DNA from: Hyphomonadaceae bacterium | GTDB taxonomy: Bacteria > Pseudomonadota > Alphaproteobacteria > Caulobacterales > Aquidulcibacteraceae | Reading direction: 5' to 3' | NCBI GenBank assembly: GCA_016791325.1 | Contig: JAEUMU010000111.1 | Location: 1-8,061 of the forward strand | Length of the DNA: 8,061 nucleotides | Shown: piece by piece, positions 1 through 8,061 of the stretch | Layout of the letters: each line of letters starts with the position of its first letter | Numbering within the stretch: position 1 is the first letter of the stretch | The notes under the pieces: model-generated | Told to the model about the DNA's origin: nothing | What the model saw: the letters and a program-made list of their open reading frames with translations, nothing else | The model's database searches: none | Made by a program: the position numbers and the translations under genes

Positions 1-1651
<1,651 letters not shown>

Positions 1652-1674
1652 GGCTTAGGCCGGCACTCTCATCA

Positions 1675-1709
1675 AAAGGGCGCTTCCTCAGGAAGCGCCC
1701 TTTCTTTTT
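1675..1709. terminator. Rho-independent terminator after secA, possibly bidirectional
   Basis: A perfect 13-bp stem (arms 1675-1687 and 1691-1703) closes a TCA loop and is followed on the + strand by CTTTTT. This is a classical intrinsic terminator for secA, whose stop ends at 1651. Read on the - strand, the stem is followed by TTTTGAT, of which three T are already paired, so it could also stop transcripts of the convergent M20 gene, but more weakly. The stop codon of that M20 gene (1708-1710) overlaps the + strand T-tract. Confidence 0.93.
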
Positions 1710-3111
1710 AGCGCGGCCCCGCCAGCGCGCCGATCAGCAGGCGCCAGTGGTCAAGGCCGTTATAGAACGCCTCAACCGGCACGCGCTCGTTCAGGCCATG
1801 CGCGAAGGCGTCGCTGTTCTTCATGAAAATCTCGCCCACGCCGTACGTCGGAATGCCGGCGGCGCGATAGAACATGCCGTCGGTGTAATACGGCGCCATC
1901 ATGGGGATCAAAGGCACGCCGGGATGGCGCGCATGCACGGCTGTGGCGATCGCCTCGAGAATATCGGGCCGCAGCGGCGAGGCGTCCGTCGCCGGCAAGT
2001 CGCTCCGCAGCGTAACCTCCACTTGCGCGCCCGCGAGGCGCTGCAATTGTGCCTGCACCTCATTCACGGCCACGCCCGGAAAAATCCGGCAATTGACCGT
2101 CGCCACCGCCGATTGCGGCAAGGCGTTGTCAGCATGGCCCGCCGCCAGCCGCGTCGGCACGCATGTGGTGCGCAATTGTCCAGCCATGGTCGGCGCCTGC
2201 GCTTGCAGCGCTTCGCCGCGTTGTGCGCTGGGGCGTTCCGCGAAGCGGCGCAGCGCCGCCGCCAGGGGCGCGGGTGCCGCGGTGGCGCCGGCGCGGAAGG
2301 AAGCAAGCGTCGTTTCATTCCACATCACTGGAAACGCATAAGCGCGCAGCCGCGTAATCGCCTCGGTCAGATCGAAAATGGCGTTGTCCGGCCGTGGCGC
2401 TGAGGAATGGCCGCCAGGATTGCGCGCTGTTAGCGTGAAGGTGGCGAAAGTTTTCTCCGCCGTCTGAATGTAATAGGCGCTGGGCGCGCCATCGCTTTCG
2501 CGTAGATCGCCGCCGCCGCCGTCGGAGTTGAGGGCGAACTCCGCATCGCCGAGCAGTTGGCGATGATCGCGCAGCAAGGTGCGGGTGGAGAGGGTGGTGG
2601 TTTCCTCGTCGCCGCTGAACACCAGAATAAGGTCGCGCGTGGGCGTGAACCCTTCGGCGCGCAGCTGCAGGAACGTCGTCGTCAGCAGGGCGATGCCGGC
2701 CTTGTTGTCGGAAGCTCCGCGGCCGAAGAAGAAGCCGTTTTCCTCCACCAGCGTAAACGGATCGCGCTCCCAATCGCTGCGCACCGCCGTCACCACATCC
2801 ATGTGGCCCAGCAGCAAGATCGGGCGCCCGCCCGTGCCGTCGCCGCGATAGCGCACCACCAGCGCCGCCGTATTCTCCACCGGCACGATCGTTACGTCTT
2901 CGGGCGCGAACCCGCCGGCGCGAAAGCGCTGCGCCAGAAATTGCGCCATGGCGGGCGTCTGCAGCCCGTTGATGGAGGTATCCATAGCCACGATGTGCGC
3001 GAAAATCTCGCGCGCAGTGCTGCGTGCGGCGGGGTTGTCGGTCTGCGCGTGCGCCGCGCCGCCCACGCTCAGCGCAAGGCCGAAACCCAACGCCGCCAAC
3101 ATCTTCCGCAT
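1708..3111 (-). CDS. Exported M20-family zinc metallo-hydrolase (peptidase/carboxypeptidase type)
   Basis: The product has 467 residues. Residues 1-22 form a Sec-type signal peptide (MRKM, a hydrophobic stretch, then AHA before Gln23), so it is probably periplasmic. All M20 di-zinc catalytic signatures are visible: GHMDVV (His103 ligand, Asp105), SDNKAG (bridging Asp135), GDEE (Glu169 catalytic base, Glu170 ligand), NSD (Asp197 ligand), NPGGHSS in the lid/dimerisation domain (His235), and AFAHG (His438 ligand). The family removes or hydrolyses amide-linked residues, typically as carboxypeptidase or aminoacylase; the substrate cannot be told from sequence. The 3111 start is chosen because GGGAGG lies 6 bases upstream; the in-frame ATG at 3117 would touch that site. 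The open frame runs on to 4182, but that stretch is antisense to the next gene. It converges on secA and diverges from the polymerase gene. Confidence 0.93.
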   Translation of the reverse strand: MRKMLAALGFGLALSVGGAAHAQTDNPAARSTAREIFAHIVAMDTSINGLQTPAMAQFLAQRFRAGGFAPEDVTIVPVENTAALVVRYRGDGTGGRPILLLGHMDVVTAVRSDWERDPFTLVEENGFFFGRGASDNKAGIALLTTTFLQLRAEGFTPTRDLILVFSGDEETTTLSTRTLLRDHRQLLGDAEFALNSDGGGGDLRESDGAPSAYYIQTAEKTFATFTLTARNPGGHSSAPRPDNAIFDLTEAITRLRAYAFPVMWNETTLASFRAGATAAPAPLAAALRRFAERPSAQRGEALQAQAPTMAGQLRTTCVPTRLAAGHADNALPQSAVATVNCRIFPGVAVNEVQAQLQRLAGAQVEVTLRSDLPATDASPLRPDILEAIATAVHARHPGVPLIPMMAPYYTDGMFYRAAGIPTYGVGEIFMKNSDAFAHGLNERVPVEAFYNGLDHWRLLIGALAGPR

Positions 3112-3192
3112 GAGCATCCTCCCGAAGCCGCCCGCCATGGTGGCCGGGGATACACGCTTTCGCAACGAATAAGGCGCAAGGCCTTTGACCCA
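3112..3192. promoter_or_regulatory. Short divergent intergenic region, presumed to hold both promoters
   Basis: These 81 bases separate the M20 gene (-) from the polymerase gene (+), so at least the 5' ends of both transcripts should start here or inside the neighbouring genes. I do not see a convincing -35/-10 pair in either direction. The 8-base palindrome AAGGCCTT lies at 3178-3185 just before the polymerase start, too short to call an operator. The + strand gene has only a weak AAGG upstream (3178-3181, about 11 bases before the ATG). The regulatory role is inferred from gene orientation alone. Confidence 0.4.
3118..3123 (-). promoter_or_regulatory. Ribosome binding site deciding the M20 start
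   Basis: On the - strand the bases read GGGAGG, then ATGCTC, then ATG. The first ATG (3117) directly abuts the Shine-Dalgarno sequence, whereas the second (3111) has a good 6-base spacer, so 3111 is preferred. The choice changes the signal peptide by only two residues. Confidence 0.75.
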
Positions 3193-4443
3193 ATGACGCT
3201 CGCGCACGCGCCCGCTTACACGCTTGGCGCCCAGGCCGGCTTGCGGCGCTGGGAGCCCGTGCTCGCCGCGCTGTGCCTCGCCCAGTTTTCCGAACCGTTT
3301 TTCGCCGCGTGGGCTCAGGCCCAGGGCGCGACAGAGCCGCCGGGCTTTGCCCGCATCTTCTTCGCGCCCGCTATGGGGTTGCTCGCGTGGGCGGCGTGGC
3401 GGGGGCGCGCTGAGGCATGGGCCGCGATGCGCGCGGCGCCGCTGTTGCTGGCGCTTGTGGCGTTGGCGTTCGCCTCCACGCTCTGGTCGATCGAGTCCGG
3501 CGCCACGCTGCGGCGTTCGGTTTGGCTGGCGCTGACGATGGGCTTCGGCCTTTACCTCGCCTGGCGCTATGAGTGGCGCACGCTGATCGAAATTGTCGCC
3601 GGCGCGGTCGGGGCGTTGGTGATCGGCTCGCTGCTTGTGGGTGTGCTCGCGCCTGGCATAGGGCGCATGGCGATGGAGCATCCCGGCGCCTGGGGCGGGC
3701 TGTGGACGCACAAGAACACGCTCGGCGGCATTATGGCGCTTGGCGCGCCGGCGTGCATCGCCGCGGCGTTTGTCGCGCCGCAGCGGCGTCGCGTTTGGCT
3801 TGCCTGTGCGTTTGGCGCGCTTGCGCTGATTTTTCTCTCGACATCGAAGACTGCCCTGGTGGCGATGCTGCTGGGGCTTGGCGTTATCGGCGCGTGCATG
3901 CTGGCGCGGCGCGGGCCGCTGCAGGCGGTGCTGGTGATCGCCGGCGCGCTGGCGGCGGTGCTGCTTGGCGCCGCCATCGTGTTGCTGGCGCCTGATCTGA
4001 TCGTTGGCGCGCTCGGGCGCGATCTCACGCTCACGGGACGCACTGAAATCTGGGAAGCCGCCGCGCCGCACGTCGCCGCGCGGCCGTGGCTTGGTTTCGG
4101 TTATGGCGCATTCTGGGAGCTCGATGCCGGCCCCGCCTTCTGGGTGCGCCAAGCGGTGAACTGGGAGGTCGCTTCCGCGCACTCGGGATGGCTTGAGCTT
4201 TCGCTTGGCCTTGGGCGCGTTGGCGTTGGCGTGTTTGCCCTCAGCCTCGCATCAACGCTCGCGCGAGGCCTGGGCTCAGCCTTCGATGCGCGCGCGGGCC
4301 TCTGGGCGCCGGCCTTCATCGCTGCGTTTGCGCTCTACACTTTGAGCGAAAGCCACGTGATGGAAGCCAACAATCTATTTTGGACAATCTATGTAGCCGT
4401 AGCAGCGCGACTCGCGCTTGATGCGCGGGAGAAGAACGCATGA
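3193..4443 (+). CDS. O-antigen ligase/polymerase family membrane protein (ExoQ/WaaL/Wzy_C type)
   Basis: This is a 416-residue, very hydrophobic protein with roughly 10-12 membrane segments, the normal size and shape of the family. Family signs are WTHKNTLGG (171-179), the LSTSKTALV stretch (215-223), and the large periplasmic loop with TGRTEIWE (281-288) and RPWLGFGYGAFW (297-308). SAHSGWLE (328-335) follows, its His matching the conserved loop His. These proteins join sugar repeat units from undecaprenyl-diphosphate carriers, either polymerising a polysaccharide or ligating it to lipid A core or protein. The pattern resembles ExoQ-like exopolysaccharide polymerases most, but ligase and polymerase cannot be separated by sequence. 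The start at 3193 has a weak ribosome site; the frame stays open to 2557, but that region is antisense to the M20 gene. The stop overlaps the ruvC start (ATGA). No glycosyltransferase or flippase gene is adjacent. Confidence 0.88.
   Translation: MTLAHAPAYTLGAQAGLRRWEPVLAALCLAQFSEPFFAAWAQAQGATEPPGFARIFFAPAMGLLAWAAWRGRAEAWAAMRAAPLLLALVALAFASTLWSIESGATLRRSVWLALTMGFGLYLAWRYEWRTLIEIVAGAVGALVIGSLLVGVLAPGIGRMAMEHPGAWGGLWTHKNTLGGIMALGAPACIAAAFVAPQRRRVWLACAFGALALIFLSTSKTALVAMLLGLGVIGACMLARRGPLQAVLVIAGALAAVLLGAAIVLLAPDLIVGALGRDLTLTGRTEIWEAAAPHVAARPWLGFGYGAFWELDAGPAFWVRQAVNWEVASAHSGWLELSLGLGRVGVGVFALSLASTLARGLGSAFDARAGLWAPAFIAAFALYTLSESHVMEANNLFWTIYVAVAARLALDAREKNA
4428..4434 (+). promoter_or_regulatory. 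Ribosome binding site of ruvC inside the polymerase gene end
   Basis: GGAGAAG lies within the last codons of the upstream gene. Its GGAG core sits 8 bases before the ruvC ATG at 4440. It supports the overlapping ATGA start and gives ruvC its own initiation site in addition to possible translational coupling. Confidence 0.7.
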
Positions 4444-4940
4444 GCGCTATCCTTATTCTCGGCGTCGATCCCGGCCTCAATCGTTGCGGTTGGGGATTGG
4501 TGTTGAGTAATGGCGCGCGCCTCAGCCATGTGGCGCATGGCGTGATCAAGCCGTCGCCGCAGCAGCAGCTCGCTTCACGCCTGCACGATGTGTTTGAAGG
4601 CGTCAGCGCTGTGATTGCGCAATACAATCCCCACGAAGCGGCTGTGGAAGAGACGTTTGTGAATTCAAATGCGCGCGCGGCGCTGGCGCTGGGGCAGGCG
4701 CGCGGCGTCGCGTTGGCGGCGGCAGCCCGCACTGGGCTGCCTGTCGCCGAATATGCGCCGACCACAATCAAGAAAGCGGTCGTCGGCGCTGGCGGCGCCG
4801 ATAAAACGCAAGTCGCCTTCATGGTGCGCCGCCTGCTGCCGACGGCCGGCGATGTCAGCGCCGATGCAGCCGATGCGCTGGGTGTTGCGCTTTGCCACGC
4901 CGCGCACGGCGGCTTCCGCCGCCGCGCTGAGGCGCTCTGA
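4440..4940 (+). CDS. ruvC: Crossover junction endodeoxyribonuclease RuvC
   Basis: RuvC is the dimeric Holliday-junction resolvase that cuts four-way DNA junctions symmetrically, working with the RuvAB branch-migration motor in recombinational repair. The product has 166 residues, the usual length. The four acidic catalytic residues are all present: Asp10 in GVDPG, Glu70 in AVEETFVN, and Asp142 and Asp145 in SADAADALGVALCHA. The LGQARG signature is at 84-89. The ATG overlaps the TGA of the polymerase gene by four bases (ATGA), so the two are very probably co-transcribed. In many alphaproteobacteria ruvC is followed by ruvA and ruvB; here the next gene is on the opposite strand and begins its stop codon at the very next base, so ruvAB are elsewhere. 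I see no terminator at the 3' end. Confidence 0.97.
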   Translation: MSAILILGVDPGLNRCGWGLVLSNGARLSHVAHGVIKPSPQQQLASRLHDVFEGVSAVIAQYNPHEAAVEETFVNSNARAALALGQARGVALAAAARTGLPVAEYAPTTIKKAVVGAGGADKTQVAFMVRRLLPTAGDVSADAADALGVALCHAAHGGFRRRAEAL

Positions 4941-6998
4941 TCACCAGATCGTCACGCGCTCTTCGGGCGGCAGGTAAAGCGCGTCGCCGGGCTCGACACT
5001 GAACGCCTCGTACCAGGCGTCCATGTTGCGCACCACGCCGTTGATGCGATAGCGCGCGGGTGAGTGCGGGCCGGTCATCACCTGATTTCGCAATTGCTGC
5101 TCACGCACCAGCTGTTTTCTGTGCTGCGCGCGCGCCATGAAGAAGCGCTGCAGCCCCGTTGTGCCTTCCAGCACAGGCGGCTCCGCGCCATTGAGCGCGA
5201 TGCGGTAGGCGTGCAATGCCACCTGCAATCCGCCGCAATCGCCGATGTTTTCTCCCAGCGAAAGCCGGCCGTTGAGATGCAGGCCCGGCAACGGCTCGAA
5301 CTGGCTGTACTGATCCGCCAAGCGATCGGTCACGGCGCGGAAGCGCGTCACATCTTCGGCGTTCCACCAATCGCGCAGCACGCCGCGCGCGTCGGATTTC
5401 GCGCCTTGGTCATCGAATCCATGACCCATTTCGTGGCCGATCACGCCGCCGATGGCGCCGTAATTGACGGCGGTGTCGGCGTTTGGATCAAACAGGGGCG
5501 GCTGCAGGTAGCCGGCTGGAAATACGATCTCGTTGAACGGGGGATTGTAATAGGCGTTCACCGCATGGGGGACCATGAACCACTCCTCGCGATCGCTCGG
5601 CCGGCCAAGGCGCGCGAGATCGTAGGCCCACTCCCATTGCGCGTAGCGTATCTGATTTCCGAACGCGTCGCCGGCGCGGATGTCGAGCCCCGAATAGTCG
5701 CGCCAACGATCCGGATAGCCGATCTTGGGCCGGAAGGACGCTAGCTTCTCGCGCGCGATCACCTTTGTCTCTTCGCTCATCCAGGAGAGCTGATCGATGC
5801 GTTCGCCATAAGCGCGGCGCATGTTTTCCACCAGCTCCAGCACTTGCGCTTTTGCTTCGGGCGGGAAATGCCGCGCGACATAAAGCTGGCCGATGGCCTC
5901 GCCAAGCACGGTGTTGCTGGCTTGGATTGCGCGCTGCCAGCGTTCGCGCTGCTGAGGCTGGCCGCTCAGCGCGCGGCCGAAGAAGCCGAAATTCACCTCG
6001 TCGATCGGGCTCGGCAGAACGTGCGCCTTCGTGCGCGTGTAGTGCCACGCCAAGTAATAGCGCCATGTCTCCACCGGTGTCGCCACCACCAGATCGGCCA
6101 GCGGCCCGATGGCGCTCAATTCGGCAACGACGAATTCGTTCTCACCGCTCAAGCCACGTGCATCGAGATAGGCGCTCCACGGGAAGCGGCGCGAAAGCGC
6201 CTGCACTTGCGCGCGCGTCATCAAATTGTAGGTGCGTTCGCGCTCGCGCCGGTCGGCCACTGGCCAGTGCAATTCGGCGATCGCCGTCTCCAGCCGAACG
6301 ATCGCACGCGCCTTGGGCGCAGTGTCGTCAAAGCCCAGAAGCGTCAGCATCTGTGCGCAGGCAGCCTCATATTGCGTGCGCAGTTCCGGGAACTGGCGGT
6401 CGGTGCGGCGATAATATTCGCGCTCCGGCATCCCCAGCCCAGCGTGCGTGATCTGCGCGAGGTAACGATCGGGATTGCCTTCGTCCAAGCCGATCGAGAT
6501 CGAGATAGGGAAGGTGACGCCGGCGCCGGGCCGGCCCACGAATCGCACCACATCTTCGTGCGTGCGCAGCGCGCGCGCTTCTGTCAGCGCCGCGATGATC
6601 GGCTCGATGCCGCGGGCATTGATCGTGTCTTGATCGAGATAGGCGTTGTAAAAATCAGCGATCTTGCGTTGGTTCGTGCCTGGCGAGCCCCCGGCCAAGG
6701 CCGCTTCCTCGATGATGGCGCGCACGTCGTGCTCGGCCTTCACGATCAGCATTTCGTTGGTGCCCCACGAAACGCGATCGGCGGGAATGGTGTTGGCGTT
6801 GAGCCAGGTTCCGTTGACGTATTGGAAGAAATCGTCGCCGGGCCGCACACTCGTATCCACAGCGCTCATGTCGATGCCGAACGTCCCGATGGCTGGGCGA
6901 CCCCGTGCTGGGGCGGTTGCGCCGCCTGCGCCTGTGGCGCAGCCTGCCAGCAGAGCCAAGGAGGAAGCCGTGACGGCGCGGCGCGTGAATTGGGTCAT
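4941..6998 (-). CDS. M13-family (neprilysin/PepO-type) zinc metallopeptidase, predicted lipoprotein
   Basis: The product has 685 residues, normal for bacterial M13 enzymes, which cut short peptides outside the cytoplasm. The N-terminus MTQFTRRAVTASSLALLAGC carries a twin-arginine pair (Arg6-Arg7), a hydrophobic stretch and a lipobox ending at Cys20. It is therefore probably a lipoprotein, perhaps exported by Tat. Ala at +2 favours outer-membrane sorting by the E. coli rule. Catalytic signs are complete: NAYY (481-484) for substrate binding, HEMGH (522-526, two zinc His and catalytic Glu523), GENIGD (582-587, third ligand Glu583 and Asp587), and His645 and Arg651, spaced as neprilysin His711/Arg717. 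The C-terminus is VTIW. The N-terminal M13 signature GDDFFQYVNGTW is at 54-65. The start at 6998 is preferred over the in-frame ATG at 7013 because GGAG lies 5 bases upstream. The substrate is unknown. Confidence 0.95.
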   Translation of the reverse strand: MTQFTRRAVTASSLALLAGCATGAGGATAPARGRPAIGTFGIDMSAVDTSVRPGDDFFQYVNGTWLNANTIPADRVSWGTNEMLIVKAEHDVRAIIEEAALAGGSPGTNQRKIADFYNAYLDQDTINARGIEPIIAALTEARALRTHEDVVRFVGRPGAGVTFPISISIGLDEGNPDRYLAQITHAGLGMPEREYYRRTDRQFPELRTQYEAACAQMLTLLGFDDTAPKARAIVRLETAIAELHWPVADRRERERTYNLMTRAQVQALSRRFPWSAYLDARGLSGENEFVVAELSAIGPLADLVVATPVETWRYYLAWHYTRTKAHVLPSPIDEVNFGFFGRALSGQPQQRERWQRAIQASNTVLGEAIGQLYVARHFPPEAKAQVLELVENMRRAYGERIDQLSWMSEETKVIAREKLASFRPKIGYPDRWRDYSGLDIRAGDAFGNQIRYAQWEWAYDLARLGRPSDREEWFMVPHAVNAYYNPPFNEIVFPAGYLQPPLFDPNADTAVNYGAIGGVIGHEMGHGFDDQGAKSDARGVLRDWWNAEDVTRFRAVTDRLADQYSQFEPLPGLHLNGRLSLGENIGDCGGLQVALHAYRIALNGAEPPVLEGTTGLQRFFMARAQHRKQLVREQQLRNQVMTGPHSPARYRINGVVRNMDAWYEAFSVEPGDALYLPPEERVTIW

Positions 6999-7003
6999 TG
7001 GGG

Positions 7004-7007
7004 CTCC
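7004..7007 (-). promoter_or_regulatory. Ribosome binding site deciding the M13 peptidase start
   Basis: The - strand reads GGAG, then CCCCA, then ATG (6998), a good 5-base spacing. The alternative ATG at 7013 has only a poor GGGT-like site upstream. It would put five extra residues before the twin-arginine lipoprotein signal. Confidence 0.65.
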
Positions 7008-7070
7008 AGCCATGATGTCTGGACCCGCAAGTGGCCTGGGCGGGCGCGCCCTTCAAGGCTTAAGTGACGA

Positions 7071-7089
7071 GCCGCCGGGAAGCGGCGGC
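7071..7089 (-). terminator. GC-rich hairpin after the JmjC/cupin gene, doubtful terminator
   Basis: This is a 7-bp perfect stem (GCCGCCG with CGGCGGC) around a 5-base CTTCC loop, starting 11 bases after the stop codon of the oxygenase gene on the - strand. It is not followed by a run of T, so it may be a weak or factor-assisted terminator or chance GC-rich structure. If it does not terminate, the oxygenase and the M13 peptidase could share a transcript. The rest of the 102-base gap (6999-7100) shows no promoter I can support. Confidence 0.3.
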
Positions 7090-7100
7090 GGGCGCAGATT

Positions 7101-8061
7101 TCAGACCCGCTCGATCAGCCCATAGGCCAAGAGGCGTGCGCTGATTTCGGCCGCCTCCGCCACATTCAAAGTCTGCGGCGCGAACGCGGCGCCGTTGAGC
7201 GCGCGTTCGACGGCCTCCTTCAGCGCAGGCGCGAACATCAGTTCTCCGCCGGGCGCGATCACCACAACCCCTTTTGTATCCTCGGCGATGCGGAAGGGAA
7301 CGTAGGCGCGCGCTCGGAATGTCTCGTTCGCCCCGATGGGGCGCGCAGCTTCGGCGATGGCGCCTCGATTGTCGGCCGCGCGCGATCGGATGAACGTGTC
7401 GGCCATCAGATCAAGCGCTGGATCGAGCTGCAGCTCTTTCGCCAATTCTTCGGCGAGAGATTTGAGAGTCGCACGCGCGGCGCTGCGATCGAACTCGCGC
7501 GAGGCGAATCCGGCGGGAAGGCTGCGGCGCAAGTTGGGCGAACGCAGCGCTACTTCCGAGACCGCCTCCAGCATGAGGTCTGCCCATGTGCGCGTGATGA
7601 GCCCTACAGTGATATGGAGCGAAGGATCGCTGCCCGAGGTTGAAGCGTCGTGCATCATACCGCGCGGCACGTAGGCGCAATCGCCAGCCTTCAGCACGAA
7701 CTCGCGGCTGATCGCTCCGCTTTGGTGCTCCCCCGAATGAAACGCTTCGCCGCGATAGGGAGTGTCGATCGGCGTGCCGTAAAGCCGCCACGCCTTCTGC
7801 CCGGAGACCTGAAGCACGAACACGTCATGATTATCGTAGTGCGTGCGGAAACCCTGCGCATTGGCCGGTGTCAGGTAGAGGTTGGTCTGCACGTGCGAGG
7901 AGAACACATGCTCCAGAGCCCTGCAAAACGCCCCCAAAGCGGGCTCAAATTGATGCGCTTGTTGCAGGATGATGGTGGCGCCGTTGCGATAGAGATCAGC
8001 CACCGCGCCGCGATCGACGAAGCCCGCCTCATCTACATAAGCATCGCGGCGCAGCTCGCGG
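7101..8061 (-). CDS. JmjC/cupin-type 2-oxoglutarate- and iron-dependent oxygenase-like protein (5' end outside window)
   Basis: The frame is open to the right edge, giving 319 residues with the N-terminus missing; the GTG at 8003 is internal. Counting from the edge, residues 60-95 (NLYLTP, then THYDNHDVFVLQVSGQKAWRLY) carry the His-x-Asp iron ligands His74 and Asp76. YVPRGMMHDA (130-139) gives the third ligand, His137, 61 residues later. That layout matches the Cupin_4 (PF08007) family of ribosomal oxygenases such as YcfD/RoxA, MINA53 and NO66, which hydroxylate ribosomal protein side chains. The C-terminal part (about 245-319, ending LLAYGLIERV) resembles the winged-helix region found in these proteins. 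The target here is not known and could be something other than a ribosomal protein. The M13 peptidase gene follows on the same strand after 102 bases. Confidence 0.85.
   Translation of the reverse strand, partial: RELRRDAYVDEAGFVDRGAVADLYRNGATIILQQAHQFEPALGAFCRALEHVFSSHVQTNLYLTPANAQGFRTHYDNHDVFVLQVSGQKAWRLYGTPIDTPYRGEAFHSGEHQSGAISREFVLKAGDCAYVPRGMMHDASTSGSDPSLHITVGLITRTWADLMLEAVSEVALRSPNLRRSLPAGFASREFDRSAARATLKSLAEELAKELQLDPALDLMADTFIRSRAADNRGAIAEAARPIGANETFRARAYVPFRIAEDTKGVVVIAPGGELMFAPALKEAVERALNGAAFAPQTLNVAEAAEISARLLAYGLIERV

Noticed and set aside
3178..3185. Palindrome AAGGCCTT just before the polymerase start codon, considered as an operator.
   Set aside because: Eight bases are expected by chance in sequence of this size, and no second copy or flanking symmetry was seen.
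2557..3192. The polymerase frame is open upstream to 2557, suggesting an extra N-terminal domain.
   Set aside because: This stretch overlaps the M20 gene on the other strand, is not hydrophobic or domain-like, and membrane protein features begin only after the ATG at 3193.
3112..4182. The M20 reading frame stays open about 1 kb upstream, which would make an 824-residue fusion.
   Set aside because: The extra part is antisense to the polymerase gene and low in complexity (Arg, Gln, His-rich). A good ribosome site and signal peptide place the real start at 3111.
7051..7056. TTGAAG on the - strand, considered as a -35 box for the M13 peptidase gene.
   Set aside because: No acceptable -10 box follows at 16-18 bases; the sequence there is GC-rich (CACTTG).
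5844..7067. A 407-residue + strand open frame opposite the M13 peptidase gene.
   Set aside because: It is the reverse shadow of a gene with complete M13 catalytic motifs; its composition is typical of such shadows and it has no recognisable motif.

Overview
The window looks like ordinary chromosomal DNA from a GC-rich alphaproteobacterium. The protein families, the style of SecA and RuvC, the dense GC-rich coding, and a scarcity of GANTC sites point loosely to the Caulobacterales/Hyphomonadales side of the class. That placement is inference and no marker here fixes the genus. Six protein-coding genes fill almost all of the window. I see no rRNA, tRNA, CRISPR array, insertion sequence, integrase or phage gene, and no non-coding stretch longer than about 100 bases.

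Layout, left to right. (1) The 3' part of secA (+, cut by the left edge), the preprotein translocase motor, ends in a strong hairpin terminator. (2) A convergent gene (-) encodes an exported M20-family zinc metallo-hydrolase. Its stop codon overlaps the terminator's T-tract. (3) A short divergent gap of about 81 bases precedes a two-gene + strand unit: an ExoQ/WaaL-type O-antigen ligase or polysaccharide polymerase, then ruvC, joined by an ATGA overlap. (4) Converging on ruvC with no base between the two stop codons is a - strand gene for an M13 (neprilysin/PepO-type) metallopeptidase. It has a twin-arginine-like lipoprotein signal. (5) About 102 bases further on is a - strand JmjC/cupin oxygenase gene, cut by the right edge at its 5' end.

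How the genes work together. There is no single pathway. Three genes act on or beyond the cell envelope: the polymerase/ligase and two predicted exported metallopeptidases. SecA serves general export and would plausibly handle the M20 precursor, whereas the M13 precursor may use Tat. RuvC is the Holliday-junction resolvase. The best-supported arrangement oddity is that ruvC sits behind a polysaccharide gene with no ruvA or ruvB following it.

I did not find evidence for a novel defence, mobile or biosynthetic system. The findings below are modest: unusual gene junctions, the ruvC placement, the GANTC scarcity, and two proteins whose substrates are open questions.
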